From Kosmotoga olearia TBF 19.5.1 (GTDB lineage Bacteria > Thermotogota > Thermotogae > Petrotogales > Kosmotogaceae), in assembly GCF_000023325.1 (NCBI RefSeq), contig NC_012785.1, forward strand, positions 434,001 to 498,000: a stretch of 64,000 nt of DNA. Direction: 5' to 3'. Below, one piece after another: positions 52,070 to 60,371 of the stretch. The position numbers and the translations under genes were made by a program. The stretch's first letter is position 1, and each line of letters begins with the position of its first letter. Under the pieces are notes generated by a model. That model saw nothing but the letters and a program-made list of their open reading frames with translations. It was not told the DNA's origin and made no database searches.

Positions 52070-52481
52070 GTATGCTCTGAGGATATTGGTTAAGCTGTCC
52101 ATCGAGAATAGAGCCTTGAACTCAAAAGAAATCTCTCTATCCGAAAATCTCGATCACGGTTTTACATTGAAAATTCTCTACTATCTCAAGAAAGCTGGAT
52201 TGGTTCGAGCTATTCGCGGTCGAAAAGGTGGATACGCTCTTGCAAAGAATCCCGAAGATATAACCATAACAAAGATATTCGAGGCTATACCAGACGTTGA
52301 AGAAAGGCTCATCGACTGTGATACCAGCTGCAAATTTCACAAAGAATGCTACGTGAAGGATTTCTGGGAATTGACAAACCATATCATAGGGTACACCTTT
52401 TCAAATGTATCCATCGCCAATATAATCAATAATAATTTCAAGGAAAAGATCAAGTTCCTGGAAGGGGAATTTCATCAATGA
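52047..52481 (+). CDS. Rrf2-family transcriptional regulator, probably Fe-S type
   Basis: 144 residues, ATG 52047 after GGGGGGATA. The winged-helix domain has YALRILVKLSIEN, SLSENLDHGFTLKILYYLKKAGLV and IRGRKGGYALAKNPEDITI, the classic Rrf2 recognition helix and wing. Three cysteines in CDTSCKFHKEC (about residues 91-101) match the cluster ligands of IscR/NsrR-type members that sense iron-sulfur status, nitric oxide or redox. Its own promoter region may be a target. The HhH gene follows with a stop-start overlap. Confidence 0.92.
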   Translation: MLIQKTVRYALRILVKLSIENRALNSKEISLSENLDHGFTLKILYYLKKAGLVRAIRGRKGGYALAKNPEDITITKIFEAIPDVEERLIDCDTSCKFHKECYVKDFWELTNHIIGYTFSNVSIANIINNNFKEKIKFLEGEFHQ

Positions 52482-52939
52482 AGTCTAAGAGTGTGAACAA
52501 ATATCAGCTTGCAAAACAATTTCAGTTGCTGGCAAGGCTTCTAGAAGTCCTTAAGGAGAATCCCTTCAAAATAAGGACCTATCACTTTGCAGCCAACGTA
52601 ATCGGTTCTCTGGATAAGAGAGAGCTTGATTTGAAAGATGTTCAGGAACTCTCAAAAATCAAGGGGATCGGGAAAGCAATTGTGGAAAAATCAAGGGAAT
52701 TCATCGAAACCGGAAAGATCAGGAAGCTGGAAGAAATCAGGGCAAAGATACCGGATACAATAAGAATCCTCGCAGAGCAAACAACTCTATCGTCAAAAAC
52801 CCTTGCAGTTATGTGGAAGGATTACGGTATCGAAAAGAAAGAGGAAATTATCTCTTTTCTTAATGATTACAAAAGATCTCTTAAACTAAGCGATTCAGAC
52901 CTCGAGAAAGTCAAAGAGGTTTTAAACAACGAATCGTAA
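52478..52939 (+). CDS. Stand-alone helix-hairpin-helix protein like the PolX N-terminal domain
   Basis: 153 residues, overlapping the Rrf2 stop (ATGA). The first half matches the 8-kDa-type domain of family X DNA polymerases: LAKQFQLLARLLEVLKENPFKI, then RTYHFAANVIGSL and an HhH hairpin KIKGIGKAIVEKSREFIETG. A second helical part follows (PDTIRILAEQTTLSSKTLAVMWKDYGI) with the look of another HhH. The polymerase and PHP domains are missing. Such a protein should bind gapped or 5'-phosphate DNA. Pairing with an Fe-S-type Rrf2 regulator suggests a repair role under stress, an inference from the overlap only. Confidence 0.75.
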   Translation: MKSKSVNKYQLAKQFQLLARLLEVLKENPFKIRTYHFAANVIGSLDKRELDLKDVQELSKIKGIGKAIVEKSREFIETGKIRKLEEIRAKIPDTIRILAEQTTLSSKTLAVMWKDYGIEKKEEIISFLNDYKRSLKLSDSDLEKVKEVLNNES

Positions 52940-52973
52940 CTGTGTGATCTGAAAGGATAAGGAGGAAACACCA

Positions 52974-54191
52974 TTGGCGTTTACGAAAGATAGGCAGTTT
53001 TACAAGTTTGCAGCTTATGGCTTCTTAAAAAACTTACGGTTTTTCGAACCATTTCTAATTCTCTTCTTTCGTGAAATGGGGCTTTCATTTTTACAGATAG
53101 GAATGCTCTTCTCGATAAGAGAAATTGCTACCAATCTTCTCGAACTACCTACGGGACTCGTTGCGGATATATACGGCAGACGAATCTCCATGCTTTTTTC
53201 TATGACATCTTATATCATTTCTTTCATAATTTTCTATTTCTTCCCGAATTTCTATATTTATGCTCTAGCAATGGTTCTCTTTGCCTTTGGTGAAGCTTTC
53301 AGGACCGGAACACACAAGGCCATGATCCTCGAGTACCTTCGCATGAATAAAATACTCGACAAAAGGGTAGAGTATTATGGTTCAACCCGTGCCGCTTCAC
53401 AACTTGGCTCAGCTATAAACTCACTCATCGCTGCGGCCATAGTCTTTTACAGCGGCAATTACAAGGTAGTCTTTCTCGCTGCAACGTTACCATATATCTT
53501 CAATCTCATAAACCTCGCAACGTATCCGAAGGAACTTGATGGAGAGATCAAAAAGACCGGAAAACAGGAGACCTTCAAAGAGTTTTTTGGTATATTCAAG
53601 AACAAAGATTCTCTAAAAGGTATCATGAACTCTTCTATCTTCGATGCATTTTTCAAAACCGTTAAAGAGTACCTGCAACCGGTTTTAAAATCTCTGGCAC
53701 TTTCCCTGCCTGTAATGCTAGCGTTCAGTAATAATGAAAGAACAGCGGTAGTCGTCGGCATTGTATATTTCTTTATCTATCTGGCAACAAGCTATGCTTC
53801 GAAGAATGCATCGAAAGTAGCTAAAAAGATCGGAAATAAGGAAAAAGCTATCAATATCACTTATCTGTTGGGAGCGGTTTTAATAATACTCTCCGGTGTC
53901 TCTCAGCGCCTCAATTTCCAGATTGGCGCGGTGATCTTTTTCCTGATACTATTTGTTATTGAAAACATACGAAGGCCCCTGAACGTAGCTTATATCAGCG
54001 AAAAGATATCCCATAAAACCATGGCATCGGGATTGTCCGCAGAATCACAGTTGAAAACTCTTTTAACAGCTGTTCTAGCACCAACAATAGGGTTTCTTGC
54101 TGACAAAATTACCATCGGTGGTGCATTGGTTGTCTGTGGGTTCGTGATGTCCATATTCTATTTGCTGATCCGTCTGCGTGAAGAAAAATGA
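52974..54191 (+). CDS. Major facilitator superfamily transporter
   Basis: 405 residues, TTG 52974 behind AAGGAGGAAACACCA. Twelve membrane helices in two halves. The loop after helix 2 carries GLVADIYGRRISML, the MFS motif A (GxxxDxxGRR), and the equivalent in the second half is weaker (NASKVAKKIGNKEKA). The sequence is of the drug/unknown-substrate group without a specific motif. It follows the HhH gene by 34 bases and precedes the nucleotidyltransferase gene by 19, so one transcript is likely, although the functions do not obviously match. Confidence 0.85.
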   Translation: MAFTKDRQFYKFAAYGFLKNLRFFEPFLILFFREMGLSFLQIGMLFSIREIATNLLELPTGLVADIYGRRISMLFSMTSYIISFIIFYFFPNFYIYALAMVLFAFGEAFRTGTHKAMILEYLRMNKILDKRVEYYGSTRAASQLGSAINSLIAAAIVFYSGNYKVVFLAATLPYIFNLINLATYPKELDGEIKKTGKQETFKEFFGIFKNKDSLKGIMNSSIFDAFFKTVKEYLQPVLKSLALSLPVMLAFSNNERTAVVVGIVYFFIYLATSYASKNASKVAKKIGNKEKAINITYLLGAVLIILSGVSQRLNFQIGAVIFFLILFVIENIRRPLNVAYISEKISHKTMASGLSAESQLKTLLTAVLAPTIGFLADKITIGGALVVCGFVMSIFYLLIRLREEK

Positions 54192-54210
54192 CCATCAGGA
54201 GGGATAAAAA

Positions 54211-55335
54211 GTGAAAGCAATGATTCTCGCCGCCGGAAAAGGAACAAGGGTAAGACCTTTAACAAACAAAATTCCAAAGCCCATGATACCAATCGTAACC
54301 AAACCTACAATCGAGTTTCTAATCGAGCTTCTAAAAAACCACGATGTTACAGAGATAATGATAAACATCTCACATCTTGGCTGGCTCATTCAGGACTACC
54401 TTAGAAACGGCTCAAAATACGGGGTAAACATTGGCTACTCCTTCGAGGGAAAGCTTTTGCCAGATGGAACCCTTGAAACTGAACCTATTGGTTCTGCCGG
54501 TGGGATGAAACTTATCCAGGAACGCTATAACTTTTTTGACGAGACTTTTATCGTACTATGCGGCGACGCAATTGTTGATTTGGACATCACCGAGGCCTAT
54601 AATTTCCATAAATCAAAAGGAGCATTAGCTACGATCATAACAAAAGAAGTCAGCAAGGACCAGGTGTCAAATTACGGTATCGTGGTTACAGATGAAAAAG
54701 GGAAAGTGTTGAGTTTTCAGGAAAAACCCTCCCCGGAAGAAGCAAAATCGAACATAGCCAATACCGGCATTTACATTTTCGAGCCTGAAATATTTGAACA
54801 CATACCTTCAGGTGAATTCTACGATATCGGGAGCCAGCTCTTCCCGAAGCTCGTCAGCGAGGGCAAACCCATTTACGCCTATTCTATGGATTTCAATTGG
54901 TTCGACATAGGCCGGAACAAAGATTATCTGGTTATCCTTGAAAAAGCTCTCTCTGGAGAGATTAAAAACTTCTATCCTGGTGGGAAGGAGATTTATCCGG
55001 GTGTCTGGGTTGGTACAGGGGCGGTAATATCTCAAGGGGTTGAAATAAAACCGCCTGTCTATATAGGAAGCAGTACAATATTGGAGAAAGGCGTTACTAT
55101 CACTGGGCCCGCAATCATAGGAGCAAACTGTTATATTAGTAAAGACAGCCACATTGCCAACGCTTTTGTGATGGACTATTGTTATTTGAAACCCGGTACC
55201 TCTCTTTCCAGAATACTGGTTACTCCAGAATATTTTGTCCATTCTGATGGCGAAAGTGGAGAAATCTCCGAAAGCCATCTCAGTAAATCCGTAAAGGACG
55301 TCCGTACGCTCGGAATAGAAATGAAAGAAGCATAA
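54211..55335 (+). CDS. Sugar-phosphate nucleotidyltransferase with left-handed beta-helix tail
   Basis: 374 residues, GTG 54211 after AGGAGGGATAAAAA. The N-terminal Rossmann domain begins MILAAGKGTRVRPLTNKIPKPMIPI, the nucleotidyltransferase signature, with FIVLCGDAIVDLD as the metal-binding GD and GIYIFEPEIFEHIP and WFDIGRNKDYL following. The C-terminal part (from about 255) has hexapeptide repeats (VWVGTGAVISQGVEI, GSSTILEKGVTITGPAIIG). This layout is that of mannose-1-phosphate guanylyltransferase or glucose-1-phosphate (thymidylyl/adenylyl) transferases; which nucleotide is used cannot be read. It ends at a strong shared terminator. Confidence 0.9.
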   Translation: MKAMILAAGKGTRVRPLTNKIPKPMIPIVTKPTIEFLIELLKNHDVTEIMINISHLGWLIQDYLRNGSKYGVNIGYSFEGKLLPDGTLETEPIGSAGGMKLIQERYNFFDETFIVLCGDAIVDLDITEAYNFHKSKGALATIITKEVSKDQVSNYGIVVTDEKGKVLSFQEKPSPEEAKSNIANTGIYIFEPEIFEHIPSGEFYDIGSQLFPKLVSEGKPIYAYSMDFNWFDIGRNKDYLVILEKALSGEIKNFYPGGKEIYPGVWVGTGAVISQGVEIKPPVYIGSSTILEKGVTITGPAIIGANCYISKDSHIANAFVMDYCYLKPGTSLSRILVTPEYFVHSDGESGEISESHLSKSVKDVRTLGIEMKEA

Positions 55336-55364
55336 GAAAACTATTTTACGATACAACAAATAAA

Positions 55365-55390
55365 AGAGGTGGAGCGAACGCTCCACCTTT
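55365..55390. terminator. Bidirectional terminator between convergent genes
   Basis: AGGTGGAGCG-AA-CGCTCCACCT with TTTGTCTTT on the plus side and TCTTTTATTTG on the minus side. It serves the nucleotidyltransferase and the alpha-amylase. Confidence 0.85.
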
Positions 55391-55397
55391 GTCTTTG

Positions 55398-57905
55398 CTA
55401 TTTTCCAAGATCTATCAGCACATCATCCATGATATATGGATCTGTCTTCTCGCCGCCACCAAAATGGAAGGCTTTTGGTTTAGGATACAGATCACGGTAA
55501 CGTGCCTCAATCCCATCAAAATCCCATGTGGTGATATAAAATTTGAATCCATCAAAGCTATCCGGCCTTCCAAGAACCTCACTCGGGATTATCAGCGTTA
55601 CCTCTCTGGTCATCTTGTTTGTTTTAACCTGAGGTGTTGGAGATATAGGAGTACCGAACGCTTGTGATCCGCTTCCTTCTGAAGAATAAGCGACAATCGA
55701 CCAACCGTTGGCAAATATGAAATAATCCCAATCAAGCCCATCTGGCATTTTCGCATTCTGGAACGGCAAATCTTTTGCACCCGTTTTACTTGGGTCATCT
55801 ATGTAGATCTGGAATGTTACATGGTCAAAGCCATTTTGCGGGCTCCAGGACGTTGTCAAATCTTTTATCTTCATGGTTATAACAAGGCTTGCGCCGATCT
55901 GCTTTATCGTAACTCCCAGCAGGTCCATCTGTCTCTTGAACGTAACATCGGTGGGGTAAAGATATTTTCCAAAGGGTCCATGGTCATCGCCTTCAGGATC
56001 TTCCACCTGTGCCAGGAGTTTTTCCGGTATATCTAGGATTACCTGATAATCTTCAGAGTAAGTAGTATCTGTCCGTTTTTGACCGTAAACCTTGAAAACT
56101 ATGGTGTGAATCCCCGGGTCGAATTTAGAGATGTCCCATTCATACGACCATTTTCCGTCGATTACATCAACAGAAACGCTTGCGTCTATTCTGGTATCAA
56201 AGATTATCTTGACGCTCTTTGCATTCTTTGCAGTACCGGTGATTACAAAGTTACCGGTTATTTTCTGTCCCTGTTTGAGATTTGGATAAATTTCTACTGT
56301 TGGCATCTTCACTTTTTTCTTTTGTGTTGTCGCTATACCAACGTAAACGGAGCGCGGATTTAATACGAGATTCAACTCTCCATCTTTGTCGGCACTATAT
56401 TTTTTCTTCAACGTATTGAGGGTGTAAAGCGGTTCTATAACCGTTCCAGGTTCTAACCCCGTTTTCAGGTTGGTTATTATCCTTCTTTCGTTCGAAGTAT
56501 TCAGCATGACAAATGCTGTAACCTCTTCATCGCTTATCTTAAAAGCGAAGATGCCGGGGCCATTTGGATCATCTTTGAGAACCTCTATGTGACCATGACG
56601 AAATACAGGATTACTCTTTCTAAACTCCGTCAATTCACGAATGAACTGGTACATTTCAAAGGAAGTATCGTAATGATCCACACCACCTGAGGCATACCCT
56701 TCCTTGAACATAGCCGCTCTCGTTTCTACAAATCCCTGTTCCGTTCCGTAATAAATCACCGGTATACCCGGAACGGTAAAGAGAAATGCAAGAGCCTGTT
56801 TTACGGTAGCCAATCCTGCACCCTTTAAGAATCGTTCCATATCGTGATTGTCTATGAACGTTACCAGCCTCTCAGGATGTTCGAATTGTTCGCGGCGCTC
56901 TAAACGGTAACGGAGGTTCGCCGTAGCCTTTCCTTCCTTAAAAACGCGCCTTATCTCTATGTTCAACGGGAAGTCGAGCATGGCACTCATACCGTCTTCG
57001 AAATAGCTCTCCAGAATCTTTTCACCTGAATCATCGTATGGATCAGACCTTATCCAGGCCTCGCCAAAAGTTATAAAATCTTCCTTTCCGAGAGCTTTCG
57101 CAGTCTCATAAACACCGTTTTTACCATTCAAAAATTCCTTCCAGAACTCGTGAGGAACGTAAATGACGGTGTCAATTCTAAAACCATCTACTCCCGCTTC
57201 TTTTATCCAGTAAGTATAGCTATCCTTTAAGGCTTCAATAACCACCGGATTTTCCGTGTTGAGATCATCCAGTCCTGCCATCTGATAATTTAGCTTCTGG
57301 TTGGGATCACTGTAATTCGTAATATCCGGTGTCCAGTGATAAATGTTCTTATCCTTATCTTTCAGATAATCGTTTAACGAAAACGGATACTGTTCTGGGG
57401 CAGAAGTGGGAACACTTTCAGTGTTTTTGTAAAACTTTCCACCAACGAACTTGAAATAATCTCCAACATGATTGGCAACAATATCTTGAATCACGTACAA
57501 ACCTCTCTTATGAGCCTCTTCAACAAACTTCTTATAAAGTTCCAGGTCTCCGAAATGCTCATCAATCTTCTTGAAGTCCCTTGCCCAGTAACCGTGATAT
57601 CCACCATAATTTACCCACGGATTCCACCACTGGTTGGCAATGGGAGGTGTGATCCATATGGCAGTTGCACCAAGCTCTTTAATGTAATCGAGCTTTTCGA
57701 TCAACCCGGCAAGATCTCCCCCGTTGTAACGCGCATTGTCCTTTCCATATTCCCCCATGCCAAAATTGTCGTTGGTTGGGTCTCCATTTGCAAAACGATC
57801 AATCATAACGAAATAAATTATCTGGTCTTCCCACTTCGGAGAAGGAACTGCCAGAGCTAAAACACATACCAGCAGCAAAAGAAATAACAAAATTAGCCTT
57901 CTCAC
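55398..57905 (-). CDS. Secreted GH13 alpha-amylase with glucodextranase-type C-terminal domain
   Basis: 835 residues, GTG 57905 behind GGGGTGAT; an upstream in-frame start lacks a ribosome site. The signal peptide (RRLILLFLLLLVCVLALAVP) precedes a GH13 barrel with all four regions: DIVANHVG, GFRIDTVIY (nucleophile Asp), FGEAW (acid Glu) and FIDNHDMERF. An all-beta C domain and an Ig-like or linker domain (about 510-620) follow. The last 220 residues (DPEGDDHGPFGKYLYP, VTFQIYIDD, FKFYITTWDFDG) match the glucodextranase/pullulanase C-terminal surface domain (DUF-type DOMON-like). It degrades starch-like glucans outside the cell, and the tail may bind glycan or the cell surface. Confidence 0.93.
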   Translation of the reverse strand: MRRLILLFLLLLVCVLALAVPSPKWEDQIIYFVMIDRFANGDPTNDNFGMGEYGKDNARYNGGDLAGLIEKLDYIKELGATAIWITPPIANQWWNPWVNYGGYHGYWARDFKKIDEHFGDLELYKKFVEEAHKRGLYVIQDIVANHVGDYFKFVGGKFYKNTESVPTSAPEQYPFSLNDYLKDKDKNIYHWTPDITNYSDPNQKLNYQMAGLDDLNTENPVVIEALKDSYTYWIKEAGVDGFRIDTVIYVPHEFWKEFLNGKNGVYETAKALGKEDFITFGEAWIRSDPYDDSGEKILESYFEDGMSAMLDFPLNIEIRRVFKEGKATANLRYRLERREQFEHPERLVTFIDNHDMERFLKGAGLATVKQALAFLFTVPGIPVIYYGTEQGFVETRAAMFKEGYASGGVDHYDTSFEMYQFIRELTEFRKSNPVFRHGHIEVLKDDPNGPGIFAFKISDEEVTAFVMLNTSNERRIITNLKTGLEPGTVIEPLYTLNTLKKKYSADKDGELNLVLNPRSVYVGIATTQKKKVKMPTVEIYPNLKQGQKITGNFVITGTAKNAKSVKIIFDTRIDASVSVDVIDGKWSYEWDISKFDPGIHTIVFKVYGQKRTDTTYSEDYQVILDIPEKLLAQVEDPEGDDHGPFGKYLYPTDVTFKRQMDLLGVTIKQIGASLVITMKIKDLTTSWSPQNGFDHVTFQIYIDDPSKTGAKDLPFQNAKMPDGLDWDYFIFANGWSIVAYSSEGSGSQAFGTPISPTPQVKTNKMTREVTLIIPSEVLGRPDSFDGFKFYITTWDFDGIEARYRDLYPKPKAFHFGGGEKTDPYIMDDVLIDLGK

Positions 57906-58271
57906 ACTATCACCCCTCTTTAAGAAATCGTTGTTGGTTGTCGGTTGCACGAAAAACATCGAGAATCCGAGAAACCGAGAGCCGAGACTATAGAAAACCG
58001 GTTCTAGGGTTTAGGGTCTATGTGTTAGTTTGTAATCAACTCCGGAGGAGTTCGTGGCAACTCAGAATGAGTTCCCTACACTGGCGTAGCCAATCGCTCA
58101 GGTTCTCGAATTCTCGGATTCTACGTTTTCCCACCACGATTCTAACCCAAAAAATACATTAAAACTACCGCTGCCGGTCTATAACTGTCAAAGATTCTTA
58201 ATTTCCGGTTGTTAGTTGACAGTTGACAGTTGGCAGGAGCTAGTTTTCTAGATAGAATAAATAAGCAACAA
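57906..58271. repeat. Intergenic repeat tract 4 (mini-hairpins and CGAGA/GTTGT words)
   Basis: No gene. GTTGTTGGTTGTCGGTTG and GAGAATCCGAGAAACCGAGA words are followed by GGGTTTAGGGTCTATG. The same type of mini-hairpins as around the CRISPR array comes next: AACTCC-GGA-GGAGTT (58040), AACTCA-GAA-TGAGTT (58060), TGGC-GTA-GCCA. Then come TCTCGAATTCTCGGATTC and GTTAGTTGACAGTTGACAG words. Confidence 0.65.
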
Positions 58272-58301
58272 AAAGTGCAAGCTCTTAAAAGCTTGCACTT
58301 T
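58272..58301 (-). terminator. Terminator of the BMP-type ABC operon
   Basis: AAAGTGCAAGCT and AGCTTGCACTTT form a 12-base stem. The minus strand continues with TTTTTG, 22 bases after the last permease gene. Confidence 0.85.
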
Positions 58302-58323
58302 CTCATTCTTTAAAAATGATAAA

Positions 58324-59262
58324 TCAGCTCTTTTCTTCTCTCGAATATGGAACACCCAGCGCAGCAGGCGCCCCAACTTTGACCTTCATCTTCTCTGTGG
58401 AAGTAAATACAAGCACAGCAACGGTCAAAAGATATGGGAACATCATGAGAATATGGGAAGATATCGTTGTTCCGAGAGCCTGCATCCTCAAGCCAAGCGC
58501 AGTCACTCCACCAAAGAGATAAGCTCCGAGCAAAGCTTTTGCAGGATCCCAGGTTGCAAATAACACGAGCGCTATCGCAATCCATCCACGACCAGCAGTC
58601 ATGTTTTCTATCCACATGGAAGTATATGCAAGAGAAAGATAAGCTCCACCAATTGCTGTTATAGAAGCACCAAAGATAGTGTAAAGATAACGAATAGCGA
58701 AAACGTTTATACCCCTGGCATCAGCGGCATCCGGGGCTTCCCCAACAGCTCTAAGAATCATTCCCGGTTTAGTTTTGTATATATAGAACCACATGATGGG
58801 AACGAGTATATAACTCACATAAACCAGCAGATCATGAGAAAACAATATATCGCCAATATAAGGAATCTTTGAAAGAACAGGAAGCTCGATTACCTGAAAC
58901 TGCTTTGCAACAACACCAATGTAATTCTTTCCCCAGAGACCGCTAATCCCTGTGCCAAGCATCGTTATTGCAAGCCCACTAACAACCTGGTTTATCCTCA
59001 GGGTTATCGTGAAGAAGGCGTGTACTAAACCAAGAACAGCACCAGCGATCATCGCCGCCAAAACGGCGAGAAGCAAATTGTTCGTATGGTATGAAACCAC
59101 AAATCCACTTATTGCTCCTACCAACATCATGCCTTCAAGCCCCAGGTTCATAACCCCGGAACGTTCTGTGAATATATCTCCTAAAACAGCAAATAACAAT
59201 GGTGTTCCGGCTCTTACCGTAGCTTGAAGCGTTGTTATAAAGATCGAATTCATTTCGTTCAT
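58324..59262 (-). CDS. Nucleoside-type ABC transporter permease (second)
   Basis: 312 residues, ATG 59262 overlapping the upstream permease stop (ATGA). Eight or so helices with the BPD_transp_2 family pattern: TPLLFAVLGDIFTERSGVMNLGLEGMMLVGA near the start (the ERxGxxNLGxEGxM motif), AINITLR-type loops and GRGWIAIALVLFATWDPAKALLGAYLFGG near the end. It is the NupQ/YufQ-like member of the importer. It works with the other permease, the double ATPase and the BMP protein encoded upstream, and ends the operon at a strong terminator. Confidence 0.93.
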   Translation of the reverse strand: MNEMNSIFITTLQATVRAGTPLLFAVLGDIFTERSGVMNLGLEGMMLVGAISGFVVSYHTNNLLLAVLAAMIAGAVLGLVHAFFTITLRINQVVSGLAITMLGTGISGLWGKNYIGVVAKQFQVIELPVLSKIPYIGDILFSHDLLVYVSYILVPIMWFYIYKTKPGMILRAVGEAPDAADARGINVFAIRYLYTIFGASITAIGGAYLSLAYTSMWIENMTAGRGWIAIALVLFATWDPAKALLGAYLFGGVTALGLRMQALGTTISSHILMMFPYLLTVAVLVFTSTEKMKVKVGAPAALGVPYSREEKS

Positions 59263-60371
59263 GATCTCACTTCCTCTTCCTTCACAAATCTTATTCGATA
59301 CCGGAATATAGATTCACCGCCAAGCAACGAGAACAGGACAAGACCCTGGAATATATAAACAAGTGATAGGGGTAATCCAAAGAACATCTGAAGCTGCTCA
59401 TTCCCGACCAAAAGCCCACCAAACAAGAATGCCGCTACCAGAACGCCAATCGGGTTGAGTTTGGCAAGCCAGGCAATGATTATCGCTGTGTAACCATATC
59501 CGGGGGAAAAACCGTGCTGAAGCCTATGTTGAATTCCCATCATCTGTACTGCTCCTCCCATACCGGCTATCATCCCGCTGATTATCAGCGAGACAATTGT
59601 GTAAGTTTTAACGTCTATTCCTGAATACTTTGCTGCCATGGGATTATCTCCTACTATCCTTGAATTGAATCCCCACTTGGTTCTGGAGTACACATACTGC
59701 AGGATGAAAGCAAGAATTATAACGAATATGATCCCGATATGTACCTCTCCATTGAAAAGAGCTGGCAACCTTGCAGATTCCGGGAATTCTGCAGTTATAG
59801 GGAAGTTATAACCCTTTGGATCTTTCCACGGGCCATACACAAGATAATCCACCCAGAATATTGCAACATAGTTCAACATCAAAGTTACAACGATTTCATC
59901 TGTTTTGGCAAAGGCTTTCATAAAAGCTGGAATGGCACCCCATAGACCACCAAATATGGCACCCATCACCAACAACAGGAATATCATTAAAGGTTTTGAT
60001 TCAATACCATTAAAAAGGTAAAGCGCTCCCCAGGTTGCTGCAAAAGCTCCCATGTAGAGCTGTCCTTCACCACCTATATTCCAGATCTTCATTCTATAAG
60101 CAAATGAAAGCCCAAGACCTACAAATGCCAATGGAATCATCTTAACCAGTGTCTGATACAGCCCATATATATTCCCGAAGGGCCAGGAGAACATCTCTTT
60201 ATACGCAGACAGGGTCTCTCTGAAAGCTTCGCCCCATGTCTGGCCTCTCCCCTGAAAGAAGATTACGAGAATAATGCCCATTACCAGCAACGAAAAAGCT
60301 ATGGAAACCACGGGAACGAGAAGATTCATGTACGCAGGAATGTTTGCTCTTTTTTCTATCCTAAGCCTCAT
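59259..60371 (-). CDS. Nucleoside-type ABC transporter permease (first)
   Basis: 370 residues, ATG 60371 overlapping the ATPase stop. An N-terminal helix and long loop precede about eight membrane helices with MIPLAFVGLGLSFAYRMKIWNIGGEGQLYMGA (the NIGxEGQ motif of the NupP/YufP group) and GYTAIIIAWLAKLNPIGVLVAAFLFGG. The pair of unlike permeases is typical for BMP-dependent nucleoside or autoinducer-like importers. The neighbouring BMP protein suggests purine nucleosides as substrate. Confidence 0.93.
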   Translation of the reverse strand: MRLRIEKRANIPAYMNLLVPVVSIAFSLLVMGIILVIFFQGRGQTWGEAFRETLSAYKEMFSWPFGNIYGLYQTLVKMIPLAFVGLGLSFAYRMKIWNIGGEGQLYMGAFAATWGALYLFNGIESKPLMIFLLLVMGAIFGGLWGAIPAFMKAFAKTDEIVVTLMLNYVAIFWVDYLVYGPWKDPKGYNFPITAEFPESARLPALFNGEVHIGIIFVIILAFILQYVYSRTKWGFNSRIVGDNPMAAKYSGIDVKTYTIVSLIISGMIAGMGGAVQMMGIQHRLQHGFSPGYGYTAIIIAWLAKLNPIGVLVAAFLFGGLLVGNEQLQMFFGLPLSLVYIFQGLVLFSLLGGESIFRYRIRFVKEEEVRS

